Program-made: the position numbers and the translations under genes | In this document: positions 36,784 to 41,002 of the stretch, in pieces | Numbering within the stretch: the first letter of the stretch is position 1 | Layout of the letters: the number at the start of each line of letters is the position of its first letter | From: Cohnella sp. | GTDB lineage: Bacteria; Bacillota; Bacilli; Paenibacillales; Paenibacillaceae | Direction: 5' to 3' | Assembly (NCBI GenBank): GCA_028287445.1 | Contig: JAQBPQ010000144.1 | Location: 1-41,002, forward strand | Length of the DNA: 41,002 nt | Notes under the pieces: generated by a model | What the model was told of the DNA's origin: nothing | The model's input: only the letters and a program-made list of their open reading frames with translations | Database searches by the model: none

Positions 36784-37670
36784 GCGGGCGGAAAAGCGTC
36801 GCCGTTCTACCGCAGGGAACGGTGTCGGACGAAGCCGTCCGTTATTTGTTCCACGGACAGGACGTCGATTTCGTTTATTGTAAAATGATTTCCGATGTAT
36901 TCCTGTCCACAGCCGCCGGCCGAACCGACTGGAGCGTCATTCCGATCGAGAATACGATCGACGGCTCCGTCAGCCTTCATATGGATTGGCTGGTTCATGA
37001 AGTGGATTTGCCGATCCGGGCCGAATGGATATTTCCTTCGATTCAGAACCTGATCGGTCGTACTGATGAACTTTCGTCCGGGGAAGACTCATGGGATCCG
37101 GCTAAAATCAACAAAGTGTTTAGCCATCCGGTGGCCATGGCCCAGTGTCATGAGTTTATTCGCGCAAAGTTGCCGCATGCGGAACTCGAAACATTACCCA
37201 GCACCTCGCAAGCGGTACAACTCGTTCATGAGAACCCAGGCAGAGGCTGGGCGGCGATCGGTACCCATCTGGCTGCTGCGAGTTTCGGACTGGACGTTCT
37301 CGAATCCGGCGTAACCGATCATGACCATAACTTCACCCGGTTTCTGCTTGTCGGCGGCACCCCCTATGAACGTCCGGATGCGGACCATCGGAAAACGAGT
37401 ATCCTGATCACGTTGCCGGAGGATTATCCGGGTGCGCTTCATCAGGTATTGTCGGCTTTCGCATGGCGGCGGGTCAACTTGTCGCGAATCGAATCGAGGC
37501 CGACGAAGAAAAGGCTGGGAAGCTACTATTTTTACATCGACGTCGAACTGTCCCTGGATACGGTACTGTTGCCTGCGGCCATTGCCGAAATTGAAGCGAT
37601 CGGCTGCCAGGTTCGCATTCTGGGCTCCTACCCGAGTATTCCGTATTCTTTAACCCATCCGGAGGTGTGA
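36780..37670 (+). CDS. pheA: Prephenate dehydratase
   Basis: 296 aa monofunctional enzyme making phenylpyruvate. Starts [20 protein letters not shown], contains VIPIENTIDGSV (Glu/Asn substrate residues), HPVAMAQCHEF and the catalytic TRF in HDHNFTRFLLVGG, then a regulatory ACT domain (TLPEDYPGALHQVLSAFAWRRVNLSRIESRPTKK region, with ESRP the Phe-binding signature). The usual GPxGTFS start reads LPQGTVS. ATG 36780 lies behind GGAGGTGAGGGC; the track start at 36681 is inside thrB. Confidence 0.94.
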   Translation: MSGRKSVAVLPQGTVSDEAVRYLFHGQDVDFVYCKMISDVFLSTAAGRTDWSVIPIENTIDGSVSLHMDWLVHEVDLPIRAEWIFPSIQNLIGRTDELSSGEDSWDPAKINKVFSHPVAMAQCHEFIRAKLPHAELETLPSTSQAVQLVHENPGRGWAAIGTHLAAASFGLDVLESGVTDHDHNFTRFLLVGGTPYERPDADHRKTSILITLPEDYPGALHQVLSAFAWRRVNLSRIESRPTKKRLGSYYFYIDVELSLDTVLLPAAIAEIEAIGCQVRILGSYPSIPYSLTHPEV

Positions 37671-37677
37671 AACGCGA

Positions 37678-38556
37678 ATGACAGAGCAGTGGATTTATTT
37701 GAACGGAGAATACGTAACCCCGGAAAACGCGAAGGTTTCCGTATTCGATCACGGATTTCTTTATGGTGACGGCATTTTTGAAGGGATCCGGATTTATGAC
37801 GGAAATATTTTCCGCTGTAAAGAGCACATGGACCGGCTGTACGATTCGGCGAAATCGATTATGCTGGACATCCCCCTGACATATAGCGAAATGCAGGAAG
37901 CGCTTATGGAAACGGTGCGCAAAAACGGTCTTCGCGACGGTTACATCCGCCTGGTCGTATCGCGCGGTCCCGGCAATCTGGGAATCGATCCGAAACGGTG
38001 CGAACGATCATGGTTGATCATTATCGTACAGCAACTGTCGATTTATCCAGAGGAAGCTTACCGTACCGGCCTCCGTTCGATTTCCGTCAGCCAGCGCCGC
38101 AACATTCCGGATGCGCTGAGCCCCAAAATCAAATCACTGAACTACCTGAACAACATCCTCGTCAAGATCCAGGCGAACTTGGCGGATGTCGGGGAAGCGA
38201 TCATGCTGAATGCTCAAGGGTATGTGGCGGAAGGTTCGAGCGACAATATCTTCCTCGTGAAGCGCGGCGTCGTTTATACGCCGCCGACCTATCTCGGTGC
38301 GTTGGAGGGGGTCACACGGGGGGCGATCATGGACCTGTGCGTACGCTTCGGCTATACGTTAAAGGAAGAACCTTTTACGCTGCATGACGTGTATGTGGCA
38401 GATGAAGTGTTTTTTACCGGCACTGCGGCGGAAGTCATTGCCGTACGTGAAGTCGACGGCCGGATCATCGGCGAAGGACATGCCGGTCCGGTGACGACTC
38501 ATCTTCTGGCCGAGTTCCGGAAGATCGTGACGGTGGAAGGCGTTAAAGTTTTCTAG
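37678..38556 (+). CDS. ilvE: Branched-chain amino acid aminotransferase, class IV
   Basis: 292 aa fold-type IV PLP aminotransferase. SVFDHGFLYGDGIFEGIRIY at the start, then PLP lysine in PKIKSLNYLNNILVKIQA, AEGSSDNIFLVKRGVVYTPP and LEGVTRGAIMDL. Length and the YLNN/GSSDNIF pattern fit IlvE more than D-alanine aminotransferase or aminodeoxychorismate lyase. Starts 7 nt after pheA behind GGAGGTG. Supplies Leu/Ile/Val transamination; may also act on aromatic keto acids, which would fit its place after pheA (inference). Confidence 0.9.
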   Translation: MTEQWIYLNGEYVTPENAKVSVFDHGFLYGDGIFEGIRIYDGNIFRCKEHMDRLYDSAKSIMLDIPLTYSEMQEALMETVRKNGLRDGYIRLVVSRGPGNLGIDPKRCERSWLIIIVQQLSIYPEEAYRTGLRSISVSQRRNIPDALSPKIKSLNYLNNILVKIQANLADVGEAIMLNAQGYVAEGSSDNIFLVKRGVVYTPPTYLGALEGVTRGAIMDLCVRFGYTLKEEPFTLHDVYVADEVFFTGTAAEVIAVREVDGRIIGEGHAGPVTTHLLAEFRKIVTVEGVKVF

Positions 38557-38574
38557 ACATATGCCCCATGAATG

Positions 38575-38617
38575 ATCAGACTGTCGAGGCCAACTCGACA
38601 GTCTGATTTTGTTTTTC
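38575..38617 (+). terminator. Intrinsic terminator after ilvE
   Basis: Perfect 14-bp stem ATCAGACTGTCGAG / CTCGACAGTCTGAT with a 5-nt loop, then TTTTGTTTTT. Ends the amino-acid operon. Confidence 0.92.
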
Positions 38618-38850
38618 GCGCTGGTGAGCCCGTCGCGATGCCAATACCGGTACAGGAGTAGACTCACTTTAACCCATGTTATCGCCAAAGCTTCTCTCTA
38701 GCTTGACTGTGGACTGATGCGGATTTTTTCAGCCGATCGGGATTTTTGTACGCTATGATGTCAAACGCCTAACACCTGCATAAGATGTATGGATTACGCA
38801 GGGGCTAACGCCCGCTTGTGAGCTTATGTCAATGCGCAGGAGGGAACGGA
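38618..38850 (+). other. Upstream region of the SafA-like gene
   Basis: About 230 nt without a gene. A coat gene should be read from a mother-cell promoter (sigmaE or sigmaK). Candidates such as TATGAT (38755) and GCATAAGAT (38779) do not form a convincing spaced pair, so no promoter is called. No repeat element copy follows the ilvE terminator here, unlike the other three terminators that carry one. Confidence 0.4.
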
Positions 38851-41002
38851 GTGAAGATTCATATTGTTAAAAAAGGCGATACCTTGTACTTCATCGCACA
38901 AAAGTACAACGTTCCGCTGGAGGAACTCATCCAACTGAATCCGGCAATCGAGCCGGAAAACATGCAAATCGGCGAGAAAGTGAAAATTCCGGATCAGCCG
39001 AAACTGGCTTATGAGCTGATGCATCAGCACACCGTGCAGCAGGGAGATTCCTTGTGGAAGTTGTCGAAAGCTTGGGGAGTTCCACTTGCCGACATGATCA
39101 AAGCGAATCCGCAGCTCAAAAATCCCAATGCTCTGCTTACCGGAGAAGTCGTCAATATTCCCAAAATGCCGATTGGCGGCGCAGGCAATCCAGGAATGAC
39201 ACTGGCGATGCCGGGGAAAAAAGGGACCGGGGTGAAGACGGAAACCGGGTTCAAGCCGGAAACAGGCGTGGCATTTGAGCCGGCTCCTGCTGCGCCGGCT
39301 GTGCCGCCGGCAGTATCCGTCATGCCCGTCCCTGTTTTTCCGGAACATGAAATGAAGGAAATGAAGGAAATGAAGGAAATGAAGGATTCGTTTCCGATGG
39401 GGCACCACCATGATCACGACTTGTTTGCCCAATTGCCGATGCCGGCGGTTGAAGCCGGGGCGGAACATCACTTATCGCAGTTCCACGAGAAAGCTCATCT
39501 GCCGAACACGATGCCTATGTCGAATGTCATGCCGAGTGCCATGGAAAATGTGATGCCGAACATGATGCCAAACATGATGCCGTATGCCATGGAAAACGTC
39601 ATGCCCCACGGGATGGCAAATGTAATGCCGTATGAGATGGAGAACATAATGCCGAATATGATGCCAAATATGATGACAAACATGATGCCAAACATGATGC
39701 CAAACATGATGCCGGCCGTGGAAAACGCCGGATGGGCGGGCGAGCCGAAATCGCAACCAATTCATGATCACGGCTTCGGACACGATTATTTTTATGGCCA
39801 TGATCCTGGATTTCATCACCATCTCCACCACGGCTACCATCATGGTTACGGTTATGCAGGCGAATATCCGTACGCTAATGCTCCGGCGCCCGGTGGTTTG
39901 GAGGGAGTGCTCGGCAGCGTTTACGATCCGAAAGACATGATCGGCTTTGATCCCAAAGATTTGAGTAGAATCTGGGCGGAGAGCGATACAGGCGGACACG
40001 GGAAGGACACCGTAGGCGGAATCAGCGATTATGGCGGCAAACAAGGTATGCCGACAACAATGGCTCCGCAATTCGGCGGAGGAGGTTCATTCGGCGATAT
40101 CGGGCCTTCGACCGGCAATGCTTGGTATCCGACCGCAGTGAGTCCGGCAGCGACCGGCCCGGCCATGATGAGCCCCGTCACCGTTAACGTAAGCCCGACT
40201 GCCGTGAGCCCGATGAACTACCCCCCAACGGCGGTTAGCCCTGCGTCAACGAGTCCGTGGCCTGGCATTCCGGATTATGGAGCAGGGGGCTATCCGGGAG
40301 CGGCCTCTCCTGCTGCAGGATGGATGAAACCAACTTCCGGATGTAAGACTTGCGGCGGCACTCCCCAATGGCCGACCACACCTTCCGCTCTCACGATGCC
40401 TACTGCCGTAAGTCCGGCCGAAACCGGCCCGACCGGCTGGGTTGGTCCCCCTGCTGTCCCGAATATCGGCGCTTATCCTTATGCCGTTTCTCCTTATGGA
40501 TACGATCATCAGATGAATGTTCTTAATGAGCCGTATCACGGTATGGGGTATGCGCCAGCGTATCCGACAGGCGTAGGAGGGGCGATGGCTCCGATGCCGG
40601 GCGAAAAGCTGCCGTATGCTCCGCCGTATTCGTCCCCGTATCCGACAGGCGTAGGAGGAGCGATGGCTCCGATGCCGGGCGAAAACCTGCCGTATGCTCA
40701 GCCGTATGCGCCGCCGTATCCGACAGGCGTAGGAGGAGCGATGGCTCCGATGCCCGGCGAAAACCTGCCGTATGGTCCGCCATATGCGACGCCGTATCCG
40801 ACAGGCGTAGGAGGAGCGATGGCTCCTATGCCGGGCGAAAACCTGCCGTATGGTCCGCCATATGCGACGCCGTATCCGACAGGTGTAGGAGGAGCGATGG
40901 CTCCGATGCCGGGTGATAATCTGCCGTATGCTCAGCCGTATGCTCAGCCGTATGCTCAGCCGTATGCGCCGCCGTATCCGACAGACGTAGGAGGGGCAAT
41001 GG
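38851..41002 (+). CDS. safA: SafA-like spore coat morphogenetic protein, two LysM domains and long repeats (3' truncated by window)
   Basis: Open for at least 717 codons to the window edge; not in the ORF track because it has no stop. Two N-terminal LysM domains: residues 1-47 (HIVKKGDTLYFIAQKYNVPLEEL) and ~57-107 (HTVQQGDSLWKLSKAWGVPLADM). Then a low-complexity body: four EMK triplets, His-rich GHHHDHD, a Met-rich NMMP/MENVMP region (~218-290), a second His/Tyr-rich patch (~322-335), PTAVSP repeats, a CKTCGG motif near 500 and a 26-residue tandem repeat (PYPTGVGGAMAPMPGENLPY..) from ~571. B. subtilis SafA uses its N-terminal LysM to reach the cortex-coat interface and recruits coat proteins with SpoVID. 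GTG 38851 follows GCAGGAGGGAACGGA. The symbol rests on LysM plus repeat architecture. Confidence 0.78.
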   Translation, partial: MKIHIVKKGDTLYFIAQKYNVPLEELIQLNPAIEPENMQIGEKVKIPDQPKLAYELMHQHTVQQGDSLWKLSKAWGVPLADMIKANPQLKNPNALLTGEVVNIPKMPIGGAGNPGMTLAMPGKKGTGVKTETGFKPETGVAFEPAPAAPAVPPAVSVMPVPVFPEHEMKEMKEMKEMKDSFPMGHHHDHDLFAQLPMPAVEAGAEHHLSQFHEKAHLPNTMPMSNVMPSAMENVMPNMMPNMMPYAMENVMPHGMANVMPYEMENIMPNMMPNMMTNMMPNMMPNMMPAVENAGWAGEPKSQPIHDHGFGHDYFYGHDPGFHHHLHHGYHHGYGYAGEYPYANAPAPGGLEGVLGSVYDPKDMIGFDPKDLSRIWAESDTGGHGKDTVGGISDYGGKQGMPTTMAPQFGGGGSFGDIGPSTGNAWYPTAVSPAATGPAMMSPVTVNVSPTAVSPMNYPPTAVSPASTSPWPGIPDYGAGGYPGAASPAAGWMKPTSGCKTCGGTPQWPTTPSALTMPTAVSPAETGPTGWVGPPAVPNIGAYPYAVSPYGYDHQMNVLNEPYHGMGYAPAYPTGVGGAMAPMPGEKLPYAPPYSSPYPTGVGGAMAPMPGENLPYAQPYAPPYPTGVGGAMAPMPGENLPYGPPYATPYPTGVGGAMAPMPGENLPYGPPYATPYPTGVGGAMAPMPGDNLPYAQPYAQPYAQPYAPPYPTDVGGAM
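39349..39387 (+). repeat. 9-bp tandem repeat coding EMK units
   Basis: ATGAAGGAA repeated four times in frame (last unit changed to ATGAAGGAT), encoding EMKEMKEMKEMKD in the SafA-like protein. Confidence 0.9.
39508..39715 (+). repeat. Met-rich imperfect repeat (NMMP / MENVMP coding)
   Basis: Irregular 12-bp units of the type AACATGATGCCA and longer ATGGAAAACGTCATGCCC variants, in frame. They encode NMMPNMMP and MENVMP blocks. Synonymous differences between units suggest selection on the protein rather than very recent duplication. Confidence 0.85.
40561..41002 (+). repeat. 78-bp tandem repeat array in the SafA-like gene
   Basis: Units begin TATCCGACAGGCGTAGGAGG at 40561, 40639, 40717, 40795, 40873 and 40975. 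The first four intervals are exactly 78 bp (26 codons). The fifth is 102 bp because the 12-bp CCGTATGCTCAG unit is repeated two extra times. The array runs on past the window end. Confidence 0.95.

Noticed and set aside
39472-40783. Minus-strand ORFs in the SafA-like gene, including His/Ile-rich and repeat-bearing ones
   Set aside because: They are reverse readings of the Met-rich and 78-bp repeats; the plus-strand LysM frame continues through all of them.
40561-41002. Possible CRISPR array because of regular repeats
   Set aside because: The 78-bp units are contiguous in-frame coding repeats without unique spacers, and no cas genes are present.
1-41002. tRNA, rRNA, prophage, integrase, toxin-antitoxin or transposase genes
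   Set aside because: None recognised on reading both strands; gene content is syntenic core genome throughout.

Overview
This looks like a chromosomal window from a GC-rich, endospore-forming Firmicute, most likely a Paenibacillaceae (Cohnella/Paenibacillus type). The evidence is the almost continuous synteny with the Bacillus subtilis hemA-to-pheB region (hem genes, spoVID, valS, folC, spoIIB, maf, radC, mreBCD, minCD, spoIVFAB, rplU-prp-rpmA, spo0B, obg, pheB/pheA), the sporulation genes themselves, the Prp-cleavable L27 leader, a T-box on valS, strong Shine-Dalgarno sites and frequent TTG/GTG starts. Genus and species cannot be fixed from the sequence alone.

Layout. 1-347: 3' end of a glycoside hydrolase family 15-like gene. 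348-813: terminator, a structured repeat element and the speD leader. 814-1212: speD (spermidine synthesis). 1441-9975: haem/sirohaem genes hemA-hemX-sirC-hemC-cobA/hemD fusion-hemB, then a Crp/Fnr-family regulator on the opposite strand, then hemL. 10150-11442: spoVID. 11553-14556: promoter, Val T-box riboswitch and valS. 14573-17357: folC and murC. 17421-17621: two tandem copies of the repeat element. 17695-20754: spoIIB, a small DUF4321-like membrane protein, maf and radC. 20795-25944: cell-shape and division genes mreBCD, minCD and a rodA-type SEDS gene. 26042-27875: spoIVFA-spoIVFB (pro-sigmaK processing). 27934-30336: RNase G, then rplU-prp-rpmA behind an L21-type leader. 30498-32600: spo0B and obg. 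32653-32751: fourth repeat copy. 32836-38556: amino-acid operon pheB-hom-thrC-thrB-pheA-ilvE. 38851-end: a very repetitive LysM protein of the SafA spore-coat type, open at the window edge.

How the genes fit together. The first third makes uroporphyrinogen III from glutamyl-tRNA and branches it to sirohaem precursors through SUMT and precorrin-2 dehydrogenase. The middle covers envelope growth, septum placement and engulfment/mother-cell sporulation control (SpoIIB, SpoIVFA/FB, Spo0B, Obg). SpoVID and the SafA-like protein, known coat-assembly partners in B. subtilis, lie about 28 kb apart.

Most of the window is conserved core genome. The least explained signal is a family of four about 100-nt, two-hairpin repeat elements (405-504, 17421-17520, 17522-17621, 32653-32751). 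They show compensatory changes in their stems and conserved loop and 3' sequences. At each of the three loci the element begins only 2-4 nt after the T-tract of an intrinsic terminator and in the same orientation. I could not assign this element to a named family.
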